Below are positions 56,391 to 64,000 of a DNA stretch of 64,000 nt, one piece after another (the stretch's first letter is position 1; each line of letters starts with the position of its first letter). Made by a program: the position numbers and the translations under genes. Origin of the DNA: Streptomyces sp. RKAG290 (lineage in GTDB: Bacteria; Actinomycetota; Actinomycetes; Streptomycetales; Streptomycetaceae); the NCBI RefSeq assembly GCF_023701695.1, contig NZ_JAJOZC010000001.1, forward strand, positions 3,843,894 through 3,907,893, in the 5' to 3' direction. The notes below the pieces were generated by a model. The model did not search any database. It saw only the letters and a program-made list of their open reading frames with translations, and was not told where the DNA came from.

Positions 56391-57385
56391 TCACGCAGGC
56401 TGTGCCGCTCCGGCCTGAACGCACCGCTCGTCGAGCACGAAGGCCGGGTCCACCTGGGACGCCAGATCGGCCCCCGTCTTCTCGTTGCCCCAGCTCTCCG
56501 CGTTCTTCAGATGGAAGTGCACCATCTGCCGTGTGTAGCGTTCCCAGTCCCGCTGCTCGTACGAGTCCTCCGCGGCGTTCTGCAAGGCCTGCAGCGCCAT
56601 CCGGTTGTCCGCCTCCAGCAGCTCGAAGCGGGCGGGGCGGCCCTTTTCCATGGCCCGTACCCAGTCGGAGTGGCCGACGGTGACCAGCAGGTCGTCGCCG
56701 ACCTCGGCGCGCAGGTACTCCAGGTCGTCCTCGCCCTGCACCTTGTTGCCGACGACTTTCAGCGCGATCCCGAAGTCCCGCGCATATTCCTTGTACTGGC
56801 GATAGACCGAGATTCCCTTGCGGGTCGGCTCGGCGACCAGGAAAGTCATGTCGAAGCGGGTGAACATTCCCGAGGCGAAGGAGTCCGACCCGGCGGTCAT
56901 GTCGACCACGACGTACTCCTCGGGCCGTCGACGAGATGGTTGAGGCAGAGCTCGACCGCGCCGACCTTGGAGTGGTAGCAGGCCACCCCCAGATCCGACT
57001 CGGTGAACGGCCCGGTGGCCATCAGCCTGATGTCCCCGTCGTCGAGCCCGACCGTGCGGGCGCAGGCGTCGTAGATCGGGTTGTCCTCACACACGCGCAG
57101 CAGACGGGATCCCTCGCCGGGCGGTGTTGTCTTGATCATCGTCTCGGCCGAGGCGATGCGGGGATTGCTGCCCCGCAGATACTCCTTGATCAGAGGAAGC
57201 TGCGCCCCCATGGCCGGCAGTGTCGCGGCCTCCTCCTCGTCGAGGCCGAGCGCGGCCCCGAGGTGCTGGTTGATGTCGGCGTCCACCGCGACGACGTGGG
57301 CCTCATTGGCGGCAAGGTGGCGGATGAAAAGCGAGGACAGCGTGGTCTTGCCGCTGCCGCCCTTCCCTACGAAAGCGATCTTCAT
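56391..57385 (-). pseudogene. CooC/ParA-like P-loop ATPase, frameshifted
   Basis: About 330 residues when joined. The ATG at 57385 gives KIAFVGKGGSGKTTLSSLF (deviant Walker A); VDADINQHLGAALG follows and DMTAGSDSFASGMFTRFDMT is the switch II region. The C-terminus (NAESWGNEKTGADL) is helical. It resembles CooC and MinD-type maturation ATPases; the target is unknown. Adding one base at 56922-56926 (GGGCC) gives DGPEEYVVVDMTAG and joins the frames. The gene reads toward the deacetylase gene, with 386 bp between their ends, and is divergent from the Fic gene. Confidence 0.82.
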
Positions 57386-57487
57386 GTTCACCTAGGGTAG
57401 TGGCTCGATTGCTTTCTGTTGTCGCACTTCGTGAAGAAGGCCACTCCAGGGCGGTAGGCGGGCGGGAGGCGCGTAGCCTCGCTACTT

Positions 57488-58312
57488 ATGAGTACGACTT
57501 CCTCGGACCCGCTCGCCACGCTGGGCACCCTGCCGGGTGTGACGGATGCGGTGGACTCCGTACGCAAGGCTGTCGACCGCGTCTACGGCCACCGCGTCAT
57601 GCGGCGCCGCAGTAACGAAGTCACCGCGGAGGCCGCCCTGCGGGGCGCCCGTGGGTCGGCTGCGCTCTCCGGTGCCGACTGGAATCTGGAAGAGGTGCGT
57701 CGTCGCACCGACTTCACCGGTGACGGTGAGGCGCATGTGATCGGAGCCGCCCTGCGGCTGACCGCCGAAGCGGGCCAACTGCTCTCCATCTGGCGGCAGT
57801 CGCCGCTGCGGGTCCTGGCGCGACTCCACCTGGTGGCCGCCGGTGGCGCAGCCCCCGATGACGCGGTCGGGCGACCCAGGCTGGCGGGTGAGCCGGTGGA
57901 CGAGCCGCTGATCGAAGCGCCGCTGCCCGGCGCCGATGAGGTGGCTGGGCGATTGGAAGGGCTCAGTGGGCTCATTCTTTCGGGGAGCGAGGCGCCGGCT
58001 CTGGTGACGGCTGCGGTCGTGCACGGCGAGCTGTTGGCTCTGCGCCCCTTCGGCTCGTACAACGGCCTGGTCGCGCGGACCGCTGAGCGGATCGTGCTGA
58101 TCGGCAGCGGTCTCGACCCTAAGTCGATCTGCCCGGCAGAAGTCGGCCACGCCGAGCAGGGGCGGGCGGCGTATGTCGCCGCCTTCGAGGGTTACCTGTC
58201 CGGGACGCCGGAGGGGATGGCGGCCTGGATCACGCACTCCGCCCGAGCGGCGGAACTGGGTGTCAGGGAATCGACGGCGGTGTGCGAGGCGCTTCAGCGC
58301 GGCGCCGCGTAA
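57488..58312 (+). CDS. Fic-fold protein without the catalytic histidine
   Basis: 274 residues. Helical throughout; VVHGELLALRPFGSYNGLVARTAE near residues 178-202 corresponds to the Fic motif HPFxxGNGR. Here the His is Arg, the Gly-Asn-Gly is Ser-Tyr-Asn-Gly and the final Arg is displaced, so AMP transfer is unlikely. SAALSGADWNLEEV near residue 57 matches the usual position of the inhibitory region. I recall Streptomyces homologues wrongly called oxidoreductases. It may be a structural or regulatory remnant. Confidence 0.72.
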   Translation: MSTTSSDPLATLGTLPGVTDAVDSVRKAVDRVYGHRVMRRRSNEVTAEAALRGARGSAALSGADWNLEEVRRRTDFTGDGEAHVIGAALRLTAEAGQLLSIWRQSPLRVLARLHLVAAGGAAPDDAVGRPRLAGEPVDEPLIEAPLPGADEVAGRLEGLSGLILSGSEAPALVTAAVVHGELLALRPFGSYNGLVARTAERIVLIGSGLDPKSICPAEVGHAEQGRAAYVAAFEGYLSGTPEGMAAWITHSARAAELGVRESTAVCEALQRGAA

Positions 58313-58445
58313 CGAGTCCGGCGCGACCAGCGCGGCGTCGAGCGGTTCGACGGCGTCGAGCGATTCCCCCGGCTTCCCCTGGAGTCGAATGACTCTTCTT
58401 ACTCCTCCGGTGGTCCCAGGGGTCGGGGCGGCCGGGAAAAGGGTT

Positions 58446-58473
58446 GCGGCGGTACCGTCCTAGGTACCGCCGC
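58446..58473. terminator. hairpin downstream of the Fic-fold gene
   Basis: 11-bp arms (GCGGCGGTACC at 58446-58456 and its complement at 58463-58473) and a 6-base loop, 134 bases after the stop. Confidence 0.6.
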
Positions 58474-58839
58474 TGGCATGTCCACCCGGTTACCAAGCGT
58501 CCTCGAGATATGCCCATCAGGTCGGGTACTTCGCCCGTCCCTGGTGCGGCTGGCCCGTAATCGACGGGTCGACGTCGCGTGGGTGCCCGGTTTTCATGCG
58601 CGGTCCGTGGGGCCTTCTCAGCGTTAACAGGTCATCCTCACGGATGTCCTTGGTCTCGCGGGCCGGTGAATCCTTTGTACTCCAGAGGCCGGGTGAGCGG
58701 AAGTGCTGGCTGCACTTCTTTACTTTTGGGTTCAATTACGGACGAGTTGGTTCAATCGGACGGGCGGAATTGCCGGGGCGGCGATGGCGGTCGCCGTCGT
58801 GTTCCGGGGCGTCCCGCCCTGGGGTGATGGTGGACGGCG
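58474..58839. other. intergenic stretch, locally AT-richer
   Basis: 366 bp between the Fic-fold and HAD genes. A locally AT-richer patch at about 58710-58760 might hold a promoter. Short plus-strand frames (58596-58898 and others) overlap the HAD gene or lack a domain. Confidence 0.35.
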
Positions 58840-59679
58840 TTACGCACCCACCGCGGCGGTACGGCGGCGGGCGCTGTACCAGACGAGCCCCGCGGTGAGG
58901 GCGGCTGCTCCTACCGCCGCTGCGGCCACGAGCGCCGGACGCGGAGGCAGTGAGAAGTTGGGCAGCCGCTGCTTGAGCCGCACCGGGCGGTCGAAGACGA
59001 GAATCGGCCATTCCCGGAGAGTCGCTTCGCGCCGCAGGGCGCGGTCGGGATTGACCGCGTGCGGGTGACCGACGGATTCCAGCATCGGCACATCGGTAGC
59101 TGAATCGCTGTAGGCGTAGCAACGTGCGAGGTCGTAGCCCTCCGACACGGCAAGCGCCTTGATCGCCTCGGCCTTGGTCGGGCCGTACGCGTAGTACTCC
59201 ACTTCACCGGTGAAGCAGCCGTCGTCGCCGACGACCATCCGAGTGGCGACGACACGGTCGGCACCGAGCAGCTCACCGATGGGTTCGACGACTTCGGCTC
59301 CCGAGGTCGAGACGATGACCACATCGCGTCCGGCGGTGTGATGTTCCTCGATGAGTGTCGCCGCTTCGTCGTAGATGATCGGGTCGATCAGGTCGTGCAG
59401 GGTTTCGGCGACAATTTCCTTCACCTGCTGGACGTTCCAGCCCTTGCAGAGTGCGGAGAGATACTCCCGCATCCGCTCCATCTGGTCGTGATCGGCGCCC
59501 CCGGCAAGGAACACGAACTGTGCGTACGCGGTGCGCAGTACAGCGCGGCGGTTGATCAGCCCGCCTTGATAGAAGGACTTGCTGAAGGTCAGCGTCGAAG
59601 ACTTCGCAATGACCGTCTTGTCCAGGTCAAAGAAGGCTGCTGTGCGCGGCAAGAAGCAGTTTTCCACAAGGCAGAGCAT
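58840..59679 (-). CDS. HAD-IB family phosphatase with C-terminal membrane anchor
   Basis: 279 residues from the ATG at 59679. HAD motif I AAFFDLDKTVI (nucleophile Asp), motif II VSTSGAEVVEP, motif III Lys in GPTKAEAIKAL and motif IV YAYSDSATDVPML. A proline-rich linker leads to a C-terminal hydrophobic helix (ALVAAAAVGAAALTAGLVWY) followed by arginines, which would anchor it to the membrane. It belongs to the SerB-like HAD-IB group; the homologue in S. coelicolor is described as linked to differentiation, as I recall. The substrate is unknown. Confidence 0.88.
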   Translation of the reverse strand: MLCLVENCFLPRTAAFFDLDKTVIAKSSTLTFSKSFYQGGLINRRAVLRTAYAQFVFLAGGADHDQMERMREYLSALCKGWNVQQVKEIVAETLHDLIDPIIYDEAATLIEEHHTAGRDVVIVSTSGAEVVEPIGELLGADRVVATRMVVGDDGCFTGEVEYYAYGPTKAEAIKALAVSEGYDLARCYAYSDSATDVPMLESVGHPHAVNPDRALRREATLREWPILVFDRPVRLKQRLPNFSLPPRPALVAAAAVGAAALTAGLVWYSARRRTAAVGA

Positions 59680-60177
59680 AGGGGCCCACCATTCGGCGTA
59701 AACTCCGGCGCGTGGGTTTGCCTGAGAAGGCTGTCGGGTACACCATGGAAGTCACGGATCGTTCGCGACCGTGCTAACCCGGTCCGGCTCCTCCCCCCCC
59801 CGAGTCGGCCGTGGGGACGACCCCCGCTCTCCCCCCCGGCGGGGGTCGTCGCATGTCCGGACGCGTTTCTGCCGCTCGGAACCAAGCATTTCTCCTCCTT
59901 CTCGGCCGCGATGGCCAGCTTCTGCTCGAGACTCACACCAGCATGCATGGTCACGTTGTGTAACGGAAGGGCTGCTCTCCGGATGTCGCCGGTTTGAGCG
60001 ACGGGGTTATTCACAACGGCGGAGTTGTCCACAGTTTTCGAGCAAGATCCACACGATTTCCTGAAGCGCTGCACCGTGATTCCACCCGTGAAGTCCACGG
60101 GTTCCGGAATCACCGTTCTCGGCACGCCCGAGATCGCCGCCAACCGCGGTGAAGGTGAGTGAAGAGGGGGCTGAGTC
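59680..60177. promoter_or_regulatory. divergent control region of the HAD gene and the tad operon
   Basis: 498 bp without a gene. It contains long C runs, a hairpin with 12-bp arms at 59816-59827 and 59839-59850 and three DnaA-box-like 9-mers (listed separately). The tad promoter is expected here. Confidence 0.5.
60007..60053 (+). promoter_or_regulatory. three DnaA-box-like 9-mers upstream of the tad operon
   Basis: TTATTCACA (60007-60015), TTGTCCACA (60025-60033, the preferred Streptomyces DnaA box) and AGATCCACA (60045-60053) lie on the same strand with starts 18 and 20 bp apart, about two helical turns. Another TTGTCCACA is at 63347-63355, inside the tadC gene. It could be a DnaA binding or titration site. 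Confidence 0.4.
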
Positions 60178-61305
60178 GTGGCTGAATCCAGCGCACGGGA
60201 TCGCTTGCCGGCCGTCGGGGCGCGGCGGGGCGGGCCGTTGATCGTGACCGAGGACGTGGATCTGCTCGACGATCTGCTGAGGCTGTGCGCGGCTGCCGGC
60301 GCGGAGCCCGAGGTCCATCACTCGCTGCCTGATCGGCGAGGGGGCTGGGAGCGGGCTCCCATGGTGCTCGTCGGGGACGACGCGGCGTCCCGGTGCCGTG
60401 GGGCGGCGCGCAGGCGAGGTGTGATGCTCGTCGGCCGTGACCAGGACGCGCCCGACGTCTGGCGCCGGGCCGTGGAGATCGGGGCCGAGTACGTGCTGCG
60501 GTTGCCCGATTCGGAGAGCTGGCTCGTCGACCAGATCGCCAACGCGGCCGAAGGGGTCGGCAGGCCCGCCCTCACGGTCGGGGTGATCGGTGGACGAGGC
60601 GGCGCCGGTGCGTCCACGCTGGCCTGCGCCCTTGCGGTGACCGCGGCGAGAACAGGTCGGCGGACCATGCTGATCGACGGCGACCCGTTGGGTGGCGGTA
60701 TCGACGTGCTGCTCGGCGGCGAACGGGCGGAGGGCATGAGGTGGCCTGATTTCGCCCATTCCAAGGGGCGGGTCGGAGGCGGAGCTCTGGAGGAGTCGCT
60801 GCCCGCGTTGCACGGGCTGAGGGTGCTCAGCTGGGGCCGCGACGACTGGGTGGCCATCCCCCCGCCGGCCATGCAGGCGGTGCTGGCCGCCGCACGCAGG
60901 CTCGGCGGGGTGGTGGTCGTAGATCTGCCGCGCCGGGTCGATGAGGCGGTGGCCGAGGCTCTTGCCCAACTGGACCTCGGGCTCATGGTGGTACCCGGGG
61001 AGCTGCGTGCCGTCGCGGCGGCGAAACGCGTGGCGTCGATGGCGGGGATGGTGCTCGACGACCTCCGGGTGGTGGCACGCGGGCCGTACGCGTCCGGTCT
61101 CGACGAGGAGTGGGTGGCGCACGCCATGGGGCTTCCGCTGGCCGGCGAACTCCCCTTGGAAGAAGGTCTGCTGGCCGAGCAGGACATGGGTGAGCCGCCC
61201 GGTGGCAGTGCCCGCGGGCCGCTTGCCAGGTTCTGCACCGCCTTCTGGGACCGGGCGCTCGCCGGTGAGGGCGCGGGAGGCCCGGCGGTCGGAGGTGCCT
61301 CATGA
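60178..61305 (+). CDS. TadZ/CpaE-like septum-site (Ssd) protein
   Basis: 375 residues. Residues 1-120 are receiver-like. The ParA/MinD-type ATPase follows with VGVIGGRGGAGASTLACAL near residues 138-156 (deviant Walker A; the usual final Lys-Thr is Ala-Ser, so ATP binding may be altered), DGDPLGGGIDVLLGG and VVVVDLPRRVDEAV. Homologues in actinobacteria are called Ssd and lie beside flp/tad pilus genes. They localise the secretion machine. The gene overlaps tadA in an ATGA. Confidence 0.85.
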   Translation: MAESSARDRLPAVGARRGGPLIVTEDVDLLDDLLRLCAAAGAEPEVHHSLPDRRGGWERAPMVLVGDDAASRCRGAARRRGVMLVGRDQDAPDVWRRAVEIGAEYVLRLPDSESWLVDQIANAAEGVGRPALTVGVIGGRGGAGASTLACALAVTAARTGRRTMLIDGDPLGGGIDVLLGGERAEGMRWPDFAHSKGRVGGGALEESLPALHGLRVLSWGRDDWVAIPPPAMQAVLAAARRLGGVVVVDLPRRVDEAVAEALAQLDLGLMVVPGELRAVAAAKRVASMAGMVLDDLRVVARGPYASGLDEEWVAHAMGLPLAGELPLEEGLLAEQDMGEPPGGSARGPLARFCTAFWDRALAGEGAGGPAVGGAS

Positions 61306-62447
61306 CCGAGACGCTGCTCGACGCGGTGCGACAACGGCTGGCGCAGAGCGGCGCAGCGCCGACTCCGGCAGGCGTCGCGGCCGCGCTGCGGGCGCAGGGC
61401 CGGCTGCTCGGCGATGCCGAAGTGCTCGGTGCAGCCGATGAGTTGCGCGGCGAGTTGGTCGGGACCGGTGTGTTGGAGTCGCTCCTCACGGATCCGGCGG
61501 TCACCGATGTTCTGGTGTCCGCACCCGACCAGGTGTGGGTGGACCGGGGCGGCGGACTCGAGCTCACCGACGTGACCTTCGCTGACGCGGCGGCGGTGCG
61601 CAGGCTCGCGCAGCGGCTCGCGGCTGTGGCGGGGCGGCGGCTTGACGATGCCAGGCCCTGGGTGGACGCGCGGCTTCCGGACGGGACCCGGATGCATGCG
61701 GTGCTGCCCCCGGTGTCGGTCGGATCGACATGCCTGTCGCTGAGGGTGGTCCGGCCCAGGGCCTTCTCGCTGAGCGAACTGGTCGCGGCAGGGACCGTTC
61801 CGCCAGGGGGTGATCAGGTGCTGCGGGCAATGGTGGAGGCCCGCGTCTCCTACCTCATCAGTGGGGGGACGGGGGCGGGAAAGACCACGCTCCTTGCGAG
61901 CCTGCTGGGTGCGGTGGGGGAGCGGGAGCGGATTGTGCTCGCCGAGGATTCGGCCGAGTTGCGTCCGGACCATCCGCACGTCGTACGGCTGGAGTCGCGT
62001 CCCGCCAACCAGGAAGGTGCCGGGCGTGTGACGCTCCGGGACCTGGTGCGACAGGCCCTGCGCATGCGGCCCGACAGGCTGGTGGTCGGGGAAGTGCGGG
62101 GCGCAGAGGTCACAGAACTGCTGGCCGCGCTGAACACCGGCCATGAGGGCGGTTGCGGGACGGTTCACGCCAACGCCGCCGAGCACGTCCCCGCCCGGCT
62201 GGAGGCGTTGGCTACGGCGGCGGGGCTGGACCGGGCGGCACTTCACAGCCAGTTGGCGGCGGCGCTGTCGGTGGTGGTTCATCTCGTACGAGACAGGGCC
62301 GGGACGCGTCGGATTGCCGCGATCCAGGTGCTGGAGCGGGATACGGGAGGGCTGGTGGTGACCGTACCGGCCCTGCGCTGGGGCGCCACCGGATTCGAGC
62401 CGGAGCGGGGCTGGGAACGGCTGCGGTCGCTGATCGGGGGTGCGTAG
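61302..62447 (+). CDS. tadA: TadA/CpaF-type secretion ATPase
   Basis: 381 residues. Walker A ISGGTGAGKTTLLAS near residues 187-201, Asp box ERIVLAEDSAELRPDHPHVVRL, Walker B MRPDRLVVGEVRGAEV near residues 250-265, His box NTGHEGGCGTVHANAAEH. It powers assembly of Flp/Tad pili or a type II-like secretion system. Residues 1-120 are the N-terminal domain. It overlaps tadZ by 4 bp and shares one base with the GTG of tadB. Confidence 0.93.
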   Translation: MTETLLDAVRQRLAQSGAAPTPAGVAAALRAQGRLLGDAEVLGAADELRGELVGTGVLESLLTDPAVTDVLVSAPDQVWVDRGGGLELTDVTFADAAAVRRLAQRLAAVAGRRLDDARPWVDARLPDGTRMHAVLPPVSVGSTCLSLRVVRPRAFSLSELVAAGTVPPGGDQVLRAMVEARVSYLISGGTGAGKTTLLASLLGAVGERERIVLAEDSAELRPDHPHVVRLESRPANQEGAGRVTLRDLVRQALRMRPDRLVVGEVRGAEVTELLAALNTGHEGGCGTVHANAAEHVPARLEALATAAGLDRAALHSQLAAALSVVVHLVRDRAGTRRIAAIQVLERDTGGLVVTVPALRWGATGFEPERGWERLRSLIGGA

Positions 62448-63328
62448 TGACCGGTACTACGCAGGTGGGGATGCCGGCGGCAGTGCATGCGGCCGTGTTG
62501 TGCGCGGGGGCGGCTGCCTGGCTGGTGCAGGCCGGCCGGGGCCAAGGGCGCGGGCGAGCCAGGGTGCTGTTCGTCGATGGGACAGCGGATCCGCCCCGTC
62601 GGGAGCGCTGGGAGAGAGGCCTCCTTCGGTTCAGGGGTTGGGTGAGCGGGCGGCGGGAGTGGCTGTGCCTGCCTGTGGCTCTGGCCATCGGGGTTCTTGG
62701 CGATTCCGTGCTGCCGATGCTCGCGGGGGTGGTCGCGGTGCCGGTGGTGCGGCAGTGGTTGCGGCGAAGGGGGATGCGCAAGAGCCGGGAGCATCGGGCC
62801 GACGGGGTGGTGGACCTGTGCGGTGCGGTCGTGGGGGAGCTGCGGGCCGGCCGCGAGCCGGGGCAGGCGCTGCTCGTCGCGGTCCGTGGAACGGGACTGC
62901 TGGGCGAGGCAGAGGCGGTGGTGTCGGCCGCGGCGCGCTTCGGGGGCGATGTCCCGGGCGCGCTGGGGCAGGCGGCGCGCGCGCCGGGCCTCGACGGACT
63001 CGCCGGAGTGGCGGCCTGTTGGCGGGTGACGGTGGACGGCGGGGCCGGACTCGCGGCGGGTCTGGACCGGCTGGAGGGCGCGTTACGGGCTGAGCGGCGT
63101 CGGCGGGAGGAGCTGCGGGCGCAGCTGGCAGGGGCGTGGTCGACGGTCGCGGTGCTGGCTCTGCTGCCGGTGCTGGGCATGGGGCTCGGGGCGGCTCTCG
63201 GAGCGGACCCGCTGAGAGTGCTGTTCCACAGTCCGGCCGGGCTGATCTGTCTGGTGACGGGCGGCTTGCTGGAGGCGGCTGGGCTGTTCTGGGCCGGCCG
63301 GATCGTCCGGGCGGGGGAAGCCGTATGA
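62447..63328 (+). CDS. tadB: TadB-like membrane protein
   Basis: 293 residues from GTG 62447, overlapping the tadA stop by one base. An N-terminal signal-type helix (AAVHAAVLCAGAAAWLVQ), one hydrophobic segment near residue 80 (LALGVLGDSVLPMLAGVVAV in part), a helical type II secretion F domain (VDLCGAVVGELRAGREPGQA) and two C-terminal membrane helices. It forms the inner-membrane platform with TadC. Confidence 0.87.
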   Translation: MTGTTQVGMPAAVHAAVLCAGAAAWLVQAGRGQGRGRARVLFVDGTADPPRRERWERGLLRFRGWVSGRREWLCLPVALAIGVLGDSVLPMLAGVVAVPVVRQWLRRRGMRKSREHRADGVVDLCGAVVGELRAGREPGQALLVAVRGTGLLGEAEAVVSAAARFGGDVPGALGQAARAPGLDGLAGVAACWRVTVDGGAGLAAGLDRLEGALRAERRRREELRAQLAGAWSTVAVLALLPVLGMGLGAALGADPLRVLFHSPAGLICLVTGGLLEAAGLFWAGRIVRAGEAV

Positions 63329-64000
63329 GTGCCGTGTTCGGTGAAGTTGTCCACAGGGTGGGGGCAGTGGGGTTGGCGGCGGGTGCGTGCACCCAGTTGG
63401 CGCTCGCTCTGGCCCGTCGGCGGACCAGGCGACTGGTGCGGCGCCGGGGTGCGGCGATTCTGGCTGTGGGCGCTGTGGGCGCTGTGGGCGCTGTGGGCGC
63501 GGTGGACGCCGTGGACGCGCTGGGAGCTGTGCGTGGGGTGGGCGCAGTGGGTCCGGTGGGGCCAGTCAGCCGTGCCGGCTCGGTTCCCTCAGCCGACTCG
63601 GTTTCCTCGGTCGACGCAGTCGACTCGGCCGGCTTGGTCGGCCAGGTGCTGCGGTGGCCCGGCCGCCTGGTTTCTGCTGATGCGGCCAAGCAGTGGGCGG
63701 CGTTGTCCGGTGTCGTGCTGGCGGGCTGGATTCTGGTGGGCGGGCTGCTGGGGTGGGTGGCTGGCCTGGCGGCGGGGTACGGCGCATGGCGGTGGCTGCT
63801 GGCTCGGCCGGGCAAGGCGCCGTACGGCGCGGCCCAGGAGGCGGCGAGGGCTGTGGAGGCGGTACGTCAGCTCCCGCTGGCAGCCGACCTGTTGGCGGCC
63901 TGTATCTCCGTCGGGGCCGGACCACGGGAAGCGGCTGAGGCGGTGGGCGAGTCGCTCGGCGGGCCAGTTGGCGAGCAACTGGCGCGAACGGCCGCAGAGA
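63325..64000 (+). CDS. tadC: TadC-like membrane protein, cut by the window edge
   Basis: 225 residues from the ATG at 63325 and open to the window end. It overlaps tadB in an ATGA. A membrane segment (WAALSGVVLAGWILVGGLLG) precedes the F domain (RAVEAVRQLPLAADLLAACI). Residues 45-100 are low in complexity (AVGAVGAVGAVDAVDALGAV), an insert with repeated Val-Gly-Ala and many Ser/Asp that is unusual for TadC and prone to slippage. The rest lies to the right. Confidence 0.83.
   Translation, partial: MSAVFGEVVHRVGAVGLAAGACTQLALALARRRTRRLVRRRGAAILAVGAVGAVGAVGAVDAVDALGAVRGVGAVGPVGPVSRAGSVPSADSVSSVDAVDSAGLVGQVLRWPGRLVSADAAKQWAALSGVVLAGWILVGGLLGWVAGLAAGYGAWRWLLARPGKAPYGAAQEAARAVEAVRQLPLAADLLAACISVGAGPREAAEAVGESLGGPVGEQLARTAAE

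Noticed and set aside
54508..56424. 638-residue minus-strand open frame
   Set aside because: It is antisense to the deacetylase gene and has no domain; the plus strand has a signal peptide and metal motifs.

Overview
The window is high-GC actinobacterial DNA, almost certainly Streptomyces. The evidence is codon bias, GTG starts, a wblA-type WhiB gene and a gene order (penicillin-binding protein, wblA, two ArsA-like ATPases, DUF4177/RidA, NUDIX, metallo-beta-lactamase, crp, nth, MarP, nhaA, acs, a flp/tad-type operon) that I recognise from Streptomyces chromosomes. A tRNA-Pro(CGG) gene at 31486-31559 divides it. Everything to its right is core chromosome. Everything to its left, from the 3' side of the tRNA, is accessory DNA that runs off the left edge.

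Accessory part, left to right: (1) a predicted pPIWI-RE (prokaryotic Argonaute-like) three-gene island on the minus strand (1-6515), made of a PD-(D/E)xK endonuclease, a DinG/XPD-like helicase and the MID/PIWI protein, which is cut by the window edge; (2) a helix-turn-helix gene; (3) a mobilisation and replication block (8285-14349) with relaxase, MobC, a DUF2637-like membrane protein, a DnaC-like ATPase and a DnaD-like protein; (4) an XRE regulator, an excisionase and a tyrosine integrase that carries a LacI-type DNA-binding domain inside its catalytic domain (14963-17322); (5) two genes of unknown function; (6) a cluster (20271-30126) in which four proteins share a short Asn...Gln-Ala-Gly motif resembling bacterial amyloid signalling sequences (BASS/RHIM-like). 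These are a membrane protein, a small Bell-like effector and two NB-ARC/TPR STAND ATPases (NLR-like). Each NLR gene converges on a GT-B-like transferase gene, and each transferase gene has a long out-of-frame microsatellite at its 5' end (16 x 8 bp and 66 x 7 bp). This looks like a duplicated, possibly phase-variable, NLR module in a defence island at a tRNA hotspot.

Core part: metallophosphoesterase, YqeY, class A PBP, wblA, two ArsA-like ATPases, DUF4177, RidA, two NUDIX hydrolases, a metallo-beta-lactamase-fold hydrolase, Crp, endonuclease III, a MarP-like protease, an alpha/beta hydrolase, a holin-like membrane protein, NhaA, acetyl-CoA synthetase, a SulP-carbonic anhydrase fusion, a deacetylase-like lipoprotein, a CooC-like ATPase, a degenerate Fic protein, a HAD phosphatase and the start of a TadZ/A/B/C operon.

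Quality caution: twelve genes or gene segments, in both core and accessory DNA, are broken by a single missing base. Nine of the twelve lie on a GGCC core, and in most of these one added base recreates GGGCCC and a smooth protein. I read these as systematic sequencing or assembly deletions rather than real decay, but list the affected genes as broken because that is what the sequence shows.
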